Source: Chthoniobacteraceae bacterium (lineage in GTDB: Bacteria; Verrucomicrobiota; Verrucomicrobiia; Chthoniobacterales; Chthoniobacteraceae). Taken from it: 59,725 bases of DNA. Below the pieces are notes generated by a model, which made no database searches, was not told where the DNA came from, and saw only the letters and a list, made by a program, of their open reading frames with translations. Both the position numbers and the translations under genes were made by a program. Positions 17,680-25,883 of this stretch are shown in pieces; positions within the stretch are counted from its first letter, which is position 1; each line of letters begins with the position of its first letter. The stretch is from positions 1 through 59,725 of the forward strand of contig CANIWM010000030.1 in NCBI GenBank assembly GCA_947471505.1. Reading direction: 5' to 3'.

Positions 17680-18444
17680 ATGGCAAAATCCACAAAACCG
17701 GTCCGTGAATGGGTGCCGTCGTGCTTCCTCGTGATGCACGACAAGAACGTATCGACGTCGATTCGATACTCGCCAATGCACATCCAGCGGGCGGATGTGA
17801 CGTATTTTTCCTCCATCAAGATTTACGGTCGCAATCCGGTGAACCCCGTCTGGAGCGCAGACAGCGGCGCGATGCATATCGACGATGTTTTCAATATCGA
17901 CAGCGCAAAAATCGCCGCCGACCTCGGTGTGGAAAAGCTGCTCGCATACGGCGAGGCTTTTAACCACACGCCCGACATGGCGCCGCCCACACCAAACGTC
18001 GCGATGCCCGTGCATATGCACTTTTCGTCCACCGACGGGAGCATGTTCGGCCACCTCGCGAGCTTCTTCATTTTCGGCGCACCGCGGAGTGTTCAGCGCG
18101 GAGATTTTTATTACGAAAATTTCCCCGGCGCTCGCGTCGATGAGGACCATCACATCTCCGCATTCGTCATCAATCCGTTCGTCCGCACGGGGCGTTTCCG
18201 TGTCATTATCGTGGATGCGGAATTCGGTCGTTGGGAATCGCCCGAGATGACGGTGAAAGGGAAGAACGTCGCTGAGTGGACGAGCATCGGGAGCGATTGC
18301 CCGCGCTCGAAGAACCCAATCGGAATCATCGTGAAAGCCGACCTTAAAACGTCCGCATTTTTCGCCACTCGCGCAGCCGATGGAATGATGATCGGACTCG
18401 ATCACGGCCATCCATTTCTCGCGCAGGTTCTCGATCACCAGTGA
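17680..18444 (+). CDS. Unknown protein of the glycan operon
   Basis: The 254-residue soluble-looking protein has no signal peptide or membrane helix. It is rich in histidine and aromatic residues (VAMPVHMHFSSTDGSMFGHL, EDHHISAFVINPFVRTGRFR) and predicted to be mostly beta strand. I recognise no family. It begins 4 bases after the Bfd-like gene, and its TGA overlaps the GTG of the neuB gene, so it is surely co-expressed with them. Its beta-rich make-up is loosely similar to the C-terminal half of its upstream neighbour, which suggests the two act together, but I could not align them convincingly. Confidence 0.55.
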   Translation: MAKSTKPVREWVPSCFLVMHDKNVSTSIRYSPMHIQRADVTYFSSIKIYGRNPVNPVWSADSGAMHIDDVFNIDSAKIAADLGVEKLLAYGEAFNHTPDMAPPTPNVAMPVHMHFSSTDGSMFGHLASFFIFGAPRSVQRGDFYYENFPGARVDEDHHISAFVINPFVRTGRFRVIIVDAEFGRWESPEMTVKGKNVAEWTSIGSDCPRSKNPIGIIVKADLKTSAFFATRAADGMMIGLDHGHPFLAQVLDHQ

Positions 18445-19466
18445 GCTTCATCCACACCAATCGCGCCTACGTCATCGCGGAGGCCGGCGTGAATCATAAC
18501 GGTTCGCTAGACCTCGCCCGGAAGCTCGTGCTCGCAGCGAAAGAAGCGGGCGCGGATGCGGTGAAGTTTCAGACTTTCAAAGCCGAACGCGTGGCGCAGG
18601 CCAACGCACCTAAGGCGGATTATCAGCTCCGCAATACCGACCGCGGCGAATCGCAAATCGAAATGCTGCGAAAATTGGAACTGCCCGATTCCGCTCACGC
18701 AGAATTGATCGCGCTGTGCCGCGAAGTGGGCATCGAGTTTCTCTCCACGCCCTACAACGAAGAGGATATCGACTTTCTCCAAGGACTGGGAGTGCGCGCG
18801 TTCAAGCTCGCGAGCATCCACTGTGTCGAGCCGCACATTCTGCGCTACGCAGCGCGGACAGGGCGGCATCTCATCGTCTCCACCGGCATGGCGACGCTCG
18901 CGGAAGTCGGCGCTGCGGTCGCGGCGATGCGTGGCGTGGGGCACGAAGATTTTACGCTTCTTCAATGCACGACGAACTATCCGTCCGCCGTCGCCGATGC
19001 GAACCTGCGGGTGATTCCGCTGCTCCGCGAGGAATTTGGATGCGCGGTCGGATACAGCGACCACACGCAGAGCGATGTGTCGTCCATCGCCGCCGTCGCG
19101 CTTGGGGCTACGATGATCGAGAAGCATTTCACGCTCGATAATTCGATGCCCGGCCCCGATCACACGAGCGCCGCCGAGCCTGCCGAATTTGCCGCGCTTG
19201 TGGAGAAAATCCGCGCGACGGAATCTGCGCTCGGCAGTGGAGTAAAAAAGCCGTGCGCCGCCGAAATGGCGAACGCCGCGAACATGCGCCGCAGTCTCGT
19301 GGCCCGCCGTAACATCGCGCTCGGCGAAGTCATCACGGAGGGCCATCTCACCTGCCAGCGCCCGGCGACTGGAATCAGCCCGCTGCGAGTCGATGAAATC
19401 ACAGGACGCATCGCCGATGCCGATATCGCCGCCGGGACACGTATCGAGTTCGCAATGATCGTGTGA
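18441..19466 (+). CDS. neuB: N-acetylneuraminate/nonulosonic acid synthase (NeuB family)
   Basis: NeuB condenses phosphoenolpyruvate with a 6-carbon amino sugar to make a nonulosonic acid (sialic, legionaminic or pseudaminic type). The 341-residue protein starts with GTG 18441, overlapping the upstream TGA. It has the TIM-barrel motifs AEAGVNHNG, AVKFQTFKAE, IVSTGMATLAEV, TLLQCTTNYPS, GYSDHTQSDVSS (Mn-binding His) and MIEKHFTLD (second Mn-binding His), then a C-terminal SAF/antifreeze-like domain (about 275-341, SLVARRNIALGEVITEGHL). Which sugar is used cannot be decided from the sequence alone. Confidence 0.93.
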   Translation: MSFIHTNRAYVIAEAGVNHNGSLDLARKLVLAAKEAGADAVKFQTFKAERVAQANAPKADYQLRNTDRGESQIEMLRKLELPDSAHAELIALCREVGIEFLSTPYNEEDIDFLQGLGVRAFKLASIHCVEPHILRYAARTGRHLIVSTGMATLAEVGAAVAAMRGVGHEDFTLLQCTTNYPSAVADANLRVIPLLREEFGCAVGYSDHTQSDVSSIAAVALGATMIEKHFTLDNSMPGPDHTSAAEPAEFAALVEKIRATESALGSGVKKPCAAEMANAANMRRSLVARRNIALGEVITEGHLTCQRPATGISPLRVDEITGRIADADIAAGTRIEFAMIV

Positions 19467-19490
19467 GCCTAACGCCGAAGGCTCTGGAGT

Positions 19491-19507
19491 GCGGCGAGAA
19501 TCGCCGC
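19491..19507. repeat. Short perfect hairpin between neuB and isomerase gene
   Basis: GCGGCGA-GAA-TCGCCGC forms a 7-bp perfect stem with a 3-base loop in the 76-base gap after neuB, within a stretch GGCTCTGGAGTGCGGCGAGA that looks like a dispersed GC-rich repeat. There is no T-run after it, so it is not a classical intrinsic terminator. It could attenuate or stabilise the operon mRNA. Confidence 0.45.
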
Positions 19508-19542
19508 TCTGAGCACCCTCGACTTTCATCTAGAACACTCAT

Positions 19543-20406
19543 TTGCCAATCTTCCTTTCCAGCGGAGCATTCGCCAGCCATTCGCCAGTCGAGATCGCAG
19601 CGGAGTGCGAGACTCTCGGTGTGGGACTGGAATTCACTTCGAGCTTTCCGTTTCGCGCACACCTCGAGTCGGAAGTGCGGCAACTTCGCGCTCCATCTCT
19701 GCTGATTCACAATTACTTCCCTACGCCGGAAATCCCGTTCGTGCTAAATCTTGCCGCCACCGACCCGCAAATCCGGACAGAGAGCCATGCCCTTTGCCGT
19801 CGTGCGATTGAGCTGACCGCGGCAATAGGCGCTCCGTTTTACAGCGTCCACAGCGGCTTCGCGATGAACCTGACCGCCGAACAACTCGGCCAGCCCGCGC
19901 AGCAAGCGGCGCTCGGTGCGGACCGCTGCATCGACCATGAAACTGCAAATCATGCTTTTCGGGATTCGGTCGCGGAACTCTCGTCATTCGCCAAATCACG
20001 CGGCGTCGGTTTGCTTTTGGAAAACAACGTCATCACCCGCAAGCAAATCGCCGCTGGTCGCGCCGACTCGCTGCTGATGACCGCGCCGTCCGAGTGCCGC
20101 CAATTTCTAGACGATCTTGCCGATCCAAATGTCGGGCTGCTTCTCGACGTGGCTCACGCGAAAGTCTCCGCAGGTGCGCTGGGCTTCGATCCCGCCGGGT
20201 TCTTTCAAATCGGCAAACACCTCCGCGCGCTACATCTGAGCGACAACGACGGCGAGGCCGACACGAACCAGCCCGTGACCCGCGACTCGTGGTTTGTTCC
20301 GCATCTCCGCGACTGCCGTGAGTTGCCGATGGTCGTCGAGGTTTACCGTCTCACGACGGAGACTCGCCAGCAGCAGCGCGATGTGGTGCGCTCTTTCTTT
20401 TCATGA
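19543..20406 (+). CDS. Sugar phosphate isomerase/epimerase-like TIM barrel protein
   Basis: The 287-residue protein belongs by pattern to the xylose-isomerase/AP-endonuclease-2 TIM-barrel family. Typical signs are YSVHSGFAMN, GLLLENNVITRK (metal-ligand Glu), LLLDVAHAKVSA (Asp/His), LRALHLSDNDGEAD (His, Asp) and VVEVYRL (Glu) at the ends of successive strands. It probably isomerises or epimerises a sugar intermediate of the neighbouring nonulosonate pathway. I chose the TTG at 19543 (LPIFLSSGAF) as start because it lies right before the first predicted strand. The 3' end overlaps the aminotransferase gene by 4 bases. Confidence 0.75.
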   Translation: MPIFLSSGAFASHSPVEIAAECETLGVGLEFTSSFPFRAHLESEVRQLRAPSLLIHNYFPTPEIPFVLNLAATDPQIRTESHALCRRAIELTAAIGAPFYSVHSGFAMNLTAEQLGQPAQQAALGADRCIDHETANHAFRDSVAELSSFAKSRGVGLLLENNVITRKQIAAGRADSLLMTAPSECRQFLDDLADPNVGLLLDVAHAKVSAGALGFDPAGFFQIGKHLRALHLSDNDGEADTNQPVTRDSWFVPHLRDCRELPMVVEVYRLTTETRQQQRDVVRSFFS

Positions 20407-21875
20407 TCCAACGCCGCGATATTTCCGAAAACATCCTGCCGGGCAGCGCCTCGCTGAAAGACGTCCTCATGGCGCTCAACCGCGGGATCCAAGGCGTGGT
20501 CTTCATCGTCGATGACGCAGGCGCGATGATCGGACTCTTTACCGACGGCGACGCCCGCCGCGCGCTGCTGGGTGATGGCCAGCTCGGCGACTCCGCAGCG
20601 AAGCACATGAATCGGAAATTCACCGTGGGAAAAGCGGCAGATTCCCGGCAGGAAAACCTCAAACTCCTCAACGAACGCGTGCGTCATTTGCCGCTGCTCG
20701 ACGAAGCAGGACGGCCGGTGGAGATGATCACTTGGGCGGAAATGTGGAGGCTCCCGATCATGGAGCCGTCGCTCGGCGGGAACGAGTTGAAGTATGTAAG
20801 CGACTGCCTCGTATCCGGCTGGATTTCCTCGCAGGGACCGTACGTTCGCCGATTCGAGGAAGCGTTCGCCGCATTTCACGGCGTTCCGCATGCGCTCACA
20901 GTGTCAAACGGAACGACCGCACTCCACCTCGCGCTCGTCGCACTCGGCATAGGCCCGGGCGACGAAGTCATCGTGCCCGATCTCACGTTCGCCGCTTCCG
21001 CAAATGTCGTCATCCACTGCGGTGCGATACCTGTGCTTGCAGACGTTACACCCGATACCTGGACGCTCGATCCCGCGGACGTCGCGCGCAAAATCACGCC
21101 GCGTACTCGCGCCATCATGCCGGTGCATCTCTACGGGCACCCGTGCGATATGGACCCGCTCATGGCGCTTGCGAAACAGCACAATCTCTTCGTAGTCGAG
21201 GACAACGCCGAGGCGCTCGGAGCAGAGTATCGCGGGGTAAAGACCGGCACGATCGGCGAGGTGGGCTGCTTCAGCTTTTTCGCCAACAAAGTCATCACAA
21301 CCGGTGAGGGCGGAATGGTGATTTGCCGAGACCCTGTGCTATTTCAGAAGATGCAGGTCCTCCGCGACCACGGCATGGAAAAGAGCCGCCGCTACTGGCA
21401 TCTCGTCCCCGGCTTCAACTATCGGCTCACGAGCATGCAGGCGGCCATCGGCCTCGCGCAGATGGAGCGGCTCGAACACTTCCTCACGCGACGCGACGAA
21501 ATCGTTGCCCGCTACGATGCCGTTCTTTCCAAAGTGCCCGGAATCGTCCTGCCGCCGCGCGCATCGTGGGCGCGCAATATCCACTGGCTCTACTCGATTC
21601 TCGTCGAACCGACGCTCGCGGGCATCGATCGCGACGCTCTCGCATCGAGGCTCGGCGAGTTGGGAATCGAAACACGCGGATTCTTTTTCCCGCTCCACAT
21701 CATGCCGCCCTACGCAAGCGCGGAGGCGTTCCCGGTGACCACGGATGTTTCTTCACGCGGACTTTCGCTTCCCACGGCGAACGATATTCGCCTCGAGGAT
21801 GTGGACCGTGTTTGCGCGGCGATTGCCGACATCGTCCGCACCGCCCAAACGCTGAAAAACCACACGGTTGCGTAG
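20403..21875 (+). CDS. CBS-domain / DegT-type aminotransferase fusion
   Basis: The 490-residue protein joins two parts. Residues 1-118 look like a CBS pair (VFIVDDAGAMIGLFTDGDAR, then LPLLDEAGRPVEMITWAEMW), the kind of unit that binds adenine nucleotides and regulates enzymes. Residues about 120-485 are a DegT/DnrJ/EryC1 PLP aminotransferase: SNGTTALHLALVAL, VEDNAEALGAEYRG (Asp 267) and the Schiff-base lysine K296 in FANKVITTGEGG. It would transfer an amino group to a keto-sugar, as in legionaminic or pseudaminic acid synthesis. CBS pairs are better known on the nucleotidyltransferase PtmE of that pathway, so this fusion is unusual. Confidence 0.85.
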   Translation: MIQRRDISENILPGSASLKDVLMALNRGIQGVVFIVDDAGAMIGLFTDGDARRALLGDGQLGDSAAKHMNRKFTVGKAADSRQENLKLLNERVRHLPLLDEAGRPVEMITWAEMWRLPIMEPSLGGNELKYVSDCLVSGWISSQGPYVRRFEEAFAAFHGVPHALTVSNGTTALHLALVALGIGPGDEVIVPDLTFAASANVVIHCGAIPVLADVTPDTWTLDPADVARKITPRTRAIMPVHLYGHPCDMDPLMALAKQHNLFVVEDNAEALGAEYRGVKTGTIGEVGCFSFFANKVITTGEGGMVICRDPVLFQKMQVLRDHGMEKSRRYWHLVPGFNYRLTSMQAAIGLAQMERLEHFLTRRDEIVARYDAVLSKVPGIVLPPRASWARNIHWLYSILVEPTLAGIDRDALASRLGELGIETRGFFFPLHIMPPYASAEAFPVTTDVSSRGLSLPTANDIRLEDVDRVCAAIADIVRTAQTLKNHTVA

Positions 21876-23106
21876 TCTTTCGTCCTTGGAACTCTGGAAA
21901 AAACTCACCGACCGTGTTCTTGAGGACACGTCCACAAGCGGCACAAAGTTCTCGCCTCTTGATGGCTTGCGCGGCATCGCAGTGCTGGTCGTTTTCCTCA
22001 GCCACAGCTCCGGCTTTCGCCAACGACTCACGCCGTGGACGAGCTTTCACGGCACCGGGCACCTCGGCGTTTACCTCTTTTTTGTCCTTAGTGGATTCCT
22101 CCTCACGTGGTCGCTCCTCGCCGCCCCGCGCATTAACTTCACTGGGTTCTATCTCCGGCGCTTTTTCCGCATCGCGCCGCTCTTCTACCTCGTCGTTTCC
22201 GTAGTCTTCGCTGTCCAGCTTTGGAGTGGGCGTGTCGATCTCTTCAACCTCCACATCAAGGACGGGTGGCCCGGCTACATCCGGCATCTGTTCTTTTATC
22301 AGGGCGACAGCGTTTTTTGGACGATTGCTGCGGAGTTCGAGTTTTACATCATCCTTCCGTTTTTCGTTCTCGCGCTCGTGCGTGGCGGCGGAAAAGTGGC
22401 GGCGTTCTTTGCCGTCACCGCGATCGCATACGGCATTTGGTATTTGCTTATCGAGGTCGGGAAAGTGGACGCGCGCTACTCGCTGAAGGTTGCCAGAATC
22501 GTTCACCATTCGCAGTATCTCGACGTCTTTATTTACGGCATCCTCTCCGCATGGATTTTCCGCAGGCCGGAGTTTAATGCGCAGATGCAAAAAGACAGCT
22601 CCGTGCTCCACATGTTCGCGACATTGATGGTCGTCAGTATCCTGTCCGTTTCGCTCCTCCTCGTGTCGGAAAACTTCTTTGGATTCGGACGCTTTTGGCG
22701 CAACGAGCAACTGTGGTGGCAGATCATGAAATTGCCGGAGAAATTCGGTCCGCAATCTTGGTCGCTCTTTTATGGGCCTGCATTTGCGATCGTAGCGCTC
22801 GCCACGCTCACCGGGCATCGGGCGTTGCAGCGGCTTTGCGACTGGCGTCCGCTGCGGCTCGTCGGTGTCACCGGTTTTAGCTGGTATCTCATCCACTTCC
22901 CGATCCTTCGAATGGTCAATGCACTCTACGGCTTCAAATCGGTCGCCGGTGGCGAAGTTGCCTGGACACTGCGTGAACCTCTCGCGCTGGTCACGAGTTT
23001 CGTCGTTACATCCGCTGCGGCCGTGCTGCTTTATCTCAGCATCGAAAAGCCGTTCATGATGCTTTCGCGCAATCTTCTCCGCCGGTCGAAGGCGGTCGCT
23101 GTATGA
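21868..23106 (+). CDS. Acyltransferase 3 family membrane O-acyltransferase (OafA-like)
   Basis: This integral membrane protein has about ten helices over 412 residues. It carries the family hallmarks LDGLRGIAVLVVFLSHSSGF, GVYLFFVLSGFLLT and FYLRRFFRIAPLFYL, which mark acyltransferase-3 enzymes that O-acetylate surface glycans (OafA/YrhL type). The catalytic-type histidine is in FLSHSSG. It starts at TTG 21868, overlapping the aminotransferase stop; a second TTG at 21886 is also possible. It likely adds acetyl groups to the lipid-linked or exported glycan. Confidence 0.85.
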   Translation: MRSLSSLELWKKLTDRVLEDTSTSGTKFSPLDGLRGIAVLVVFLSHSSGFRQRLTPWTSFHGTGHLGVYLFFVLSGFLLTWSLLAAPRINFTGFYLRRFFRIAPLFYLVVSVVFAVQLWSGRVDLFNLHIKDGWPGYIRHLFFYQGDSVFWTIAAEFEFYIILPFFVLALVRGGGKVAAFFAVTAIAYGIWYLLIEVGKVDARYSLKVARIVHHSQYLDVFIYGILSAWIFRRPEFNAQMQKDSSVLHMFATLMVVSILSVSLLLVSENFFGFGRFWRNEQLWWQIMKLPEKFGPQSWSLFYGPAFAIVALATLTGHRALQRLCDWRPLRLVGVTGFSWYLIHFPILRMVNALYGFKSVAGGEVAWTLREPLALVTSFVVTSAAAVLLYLSIEKPFMMLSRNLLRRSKAVAV

Positions 23107-23789
23107 CGCTCTGCTTCATTCCAGCACGGGGCGGTTCGAAGCGGATCCCCGGAAAAAACATCCGCTCACTCGCCGGACGTCCGCTCATCGAATGGACGAT
23201 TGCCGCCGCGAAAGACAGCCGTTGTTTTGACAGTGTCGTGGTCTCCTCTGATGACGAAGATATTCTCCGAATCGCGAACGGAGCGGGAGCGATCGCGGAT
23301 CGACGCTCACCGGAACTCAGCGGTGATCGCGTTCGTTTTGTCGAAGTGCTGGAGGAGTTCCTCAATCGCCCGGAAAATACGGGGAAATATACTACAGTCA
23401 CCGCGTTGCTCCCGACATGTCCTTTTCGCAATGCGGTGGACATTCGTGCAGCGGTGGAACTACACACGCTCGACGGCGAGACCTTTGTTGTAAGCATCAG
23501 CGCATACGAGTTTCCACCTGAATTTGCGTGTGATTTCGATGTCGCGAGTGGAGCGTTGAATCTGCGGCAACCCGAAATCTATGCGCGAAGCACCCAGAGC
23601 CAGTCGGTGAAGCCGGCGTTTCATCCGAACGGGGCCATCTACGTAGGGTCGGTGGAGCGATTTCTCACGACGCGTTCGTTCTTCGCATCGCCGATTATCG
23701 GCACCCTGCTCCCGCCGGAACGCGCTCTCGATCTCGATCATCCACACCAATGGGAGATCGCCGAGGCACTTGCCCTAAAGCACCTATGA
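23103..23789 (+). CDS. neuA: CMP-nonulosonate (acylneuraminate) cytidylyltransferase
   Basis: NeuA-type enzymes activate a nonulosonic acid with CTP to CMP-sugar, ready for transfer. The 228-residue protein opens with the diagnostic FIPARGGSKRIPGKNI nucleotide-binding loop, followed by GRPLIEWTIAAA, VVSSDDEDILRIA, ALLPTCPFRN and the late NGAIYVGS and LDLDHPHQWEIAEAL segments, all typical. The length matches single-domain bacterial CMP-NeuAc/CMP-legionaminate synthetases. ATGA overlaps join it to both neighbours. Confidence 0.92.
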   Translation: MTLCFIPARGGSKRIPGKNIRSLAGRPLIEWTIAAAKDSRCFDSVVVSSDDEDILRIANGAGAIADRRSPELSGDRVRFVEVLEEFLNRPENTGKYTTVTALLPTCPFRNAVDIRAAVELHTLDGETFVVSISAYEFPPEFACDFDVASGALNLRQPEIYARSTQSQSVKPAFHPNGAIYVGSVERFLTTRSFFASPIIGTLLPPERALDLDHPHQWEIAEALALKHL

Positions 23790-24835
23790 AAACCGTCCAC
23801 ATCGGAAAAGTCCCCGTCGGCGATGAACATCCCGTCGCACTCGCTGCGGAAATCGGCACATACTTTAATCAGGACATCGCGCTCGCTCGCGACTACCTCG
23901 CGCAAGTGGTCGAGGCCGGGGTGCCGCTGTTTAAGACAGAGATCCTCCACAACGCTGATGTCTGTCTCCGGGCGAGCGGACTGAATATTACGTTCAACCA
24001 CGCGACGGGAAAACAAGTGGAGTCGTATCGCGCACTCATTGAGCGAAAGACCGTCCCGCTCGCGGATTACGGGAAGCTCTTCGCGGAGTGCCGCACGCTC
24101 GGAATCCCGTTCATTGCATCGGTTTATGATCGGGAAGGCGTGGACTTCTTCGTCCAGGAAGGCGGTGCGGCGCTGAAAATCGCGCGCCATAATATGGCAC
24201 ATCTGCCGCTCATCGAATCCTGCGCGAAGACCGGACTGCCGGTGATTTTCGATGCGGGCCTCGTTTATCTCGATGAACTCGCGCGCGCTGTGCGTATTGC
24301 TCAAACGGCGGGTGCTCCGGTGATCATCAATCACCATCCCGGTCCGAACCCGACGCCAGCCGATCGGCAAAATCTGCGCGTGATTCAAACGTGGAAGCAG
24401 ACCTTCGAAGTACCGGTGGGAATTTCGTGTCACTATCGCGGCGACGAGATTCTTTACGCCGCAGTCGGGCTCGGCGCGAATCTCATTGAGAAGGGTGTCG
24501 TCGATGACAACACCCGAGTGGAACAGGACGTGGTATCGGCGCTCAATTTGTCTGAGGTCAAATCGTTCAACCAAAAGCTGCTCAATTGCTCCGCCGCGCT
24601 CGGCTCGCGATTCCCGCAAATTGCCGAGCCGCGTGACCTGAACACCCGCAAAGGACTTGTTGCCACTCGCGACATCGCCGGCGGTGAAAAGCTCGGCCCG
24701 ACAAATGTTGACTTCGCCTGGCCGCCGCTCGGTGTGAAGTCCGAGGACTGGGCGCTCGTCGCCGGACAATCCGCGGCGCGGTCGATCGCGCAAGGCGAGC
24801 CGATCCGGATGGAGGACATTCAATTTGGAAACTAA
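23786..24835 (+). CDS. Divergent NeuB-like protein with SAF domain
   Basis: The 349-residue protein starts at ATG 23786 inside the neuA stop codon. It keeps the overall NeuB plan: TIM barrel from AAEIGTYFNQDIALARDYLA, a barrel strand GISCHYRGDEILYAAVGLGA and a C-terminal SAF-like domain (DLNTRKGLVATRDIAGGEKL). Several signature residues differ from NeuB at 18441. KFQTF is replaced by LFKTEIL, the TTxYP motif by NHHPGPNP, and MIEKHFTLD by LIEKGVVDD, so one of the two Mn-binding histidines is missing. It may use another substrate, lack a metal, or have lost activity. Confidence 0.8.
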   Translation: MKTVHIGKVPVGDEHPVALAAEIGTYFNQDIALARDYLAQVVEAGVPLFKTEILHNADVCLRASGLNITFNHATGKQVESYRALIERKTVPLADYGKLFAECRTLGIPFIASVYDREGVDFFVQEGGAALKIARHNMAHLPLIESCAKTGLPVIFDAGLVYLDELARAVRIAQTAGAPVIINHHPGPNPTPADRQNLRVIQTWKQTFEVPVGISCHYRGDEILYAAVGLGANLIEKGVVDDNTRVEQDVVSALNLSEVKSFNQKLLNCSAALGSRFPQIAEPRDLNTRKGLVATRDIAGGEKLGPTNVDFAWPPLGVKSEDWALVAGQSAARSIAQGEPIRMEDIQFGN

Positions 24836-25883
24836 ACCACCACGTGCGGAATTTGGCTGGCCCGGCGGGGATCGTCCGGGAGAGCTGGTTTTTCGTACGC
24901 CGGTCGAACCTTACGTGCGCGCTGTGATCGTGAAAACGGTCGCCGCAGTGCTGCCCGAGTTTGGTGAGAATGCGGAACTGCACGCGCTGACTCCGCCCGA
25001 TGGTGCTATCGGACGCTACCGTCTCGCGACCGCGCGCAACGCATGCTTTGTCCGGGTGAGTGCCCGCATTGGCGATGCGAAGCTGGAGCAGTCCCTTACG
25101 GCGTGGCTCGGAGGTCACGGACTGCCGGTGAGTCATTTGGAATTTGCCGGCCTTTCGCTCGCATTTGGCGGACACAACTTGCGGCTCGATATCCGCGAGC
25201 TTCTGGATGCGCGCCATGATGATGGATCGCTCGAAGACCTCCGCAAAGTCGCGACTGCGCTGGCCACCTGTCATCGATTTCTCCGCGAATTTCCCGGCGC
25301 AGCTGAAGTGCGCGGGCACGCAGCGCAGCGCTTTACCCATCTCGCAGCGGTGCGCGACACGATCGCGACGGCGCTGGGTCGGCAGGAATGGGGCGTATTT
25401 TCGGAGGATGCCGACTGGGCGCGGAACAATGGCGAGTGGCTGGGGGAAATGGTGGACGGTTATCAGCCGCGGTTCGATCTGATGCCGGACGCGCATTGCC
25501 TTCATGCGCAGGTGCATCGGGCCAATGTGCTTTTCCGTCACAGCGACGATGCTGCGGTGCTGCTGGACTTCGAGGAAGCGGTGCAGACGTTTGCGCCCAT
25601 CGCTTGGGATCTTGCGTATTTTGTCCAGCGTTTCTGCCTCGCAGACGCGCCGAAGACGGACGTGCTCCGCGAACGGCTCGCGACTGTTCGTGGTGCGTAC
25701 GGAGCGCCTGCGCCGGGACTCGCCAATATGATGCAACAGACGGCATGGTTTTCCATGGCGATTCTCGTCGATTACCAGCACCGTGGAATTGTGAGCCCGC
25801 GCAGTGAATACGACAAATTCGTCCGCCTTGAAAAACAGGCGCGAGGGTTGGCGCCGATTCTGGGAGAGTTTTTTGATGACTGA
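24825..25883 (+). CDS. Aminoglycoside-phosphotransferase-like protein, probable pseudokinase
   Basis: The 352-residue protein starts at TTG 24825 within the upstream gene's end. Its C-terminal half resembles APH/choline-kinase-fold enzymes: HAQVHRANVLF (227-237) aligns with the HGDxHxxN catalytic loop, and AVLLDFEEA (D248) with the metal-binding loop, followed by APIAWDLAYFVQRF. The catalytic aspartate position is Gln229 (HAQ instead of HGD), so phosphotransfer is doubtful. Asn234 and Asp248 of the metal site are kept. It may bind a sugar or nucleotide without catalysis, or use another base. Confidence 0.65.
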   Translation: METKPPRAEFGWPGGDRPGELVFRTPVEPYVRAVIVKTVAAVLPEFGENAELHALTPPDGAIGRYRLATARNACFVRVSARIGDAKLEQSLTAWLGGHGLPVSHLEFAGLSLAFGGHNLRLDIRELLDARHDDGSLEDLRKVATALATCHRFLREFPGAAEVRGHAAQRFTHLAAVRDTIATALGRQEWGVFSEDADWARNNGEWLGEMVDGYQPRFDLMPDAHCLHAQVHRANVLFRHSDDAAVLLDFEEAVQTFAPIAWDLAYFVQRFCLADAPKTDVLRERLATVRGAYGAPAPGLANMMQQTAWFSMAILVDYQHRGIVSPRSEYDKFVRLEKQARGLAPILGEFFDD

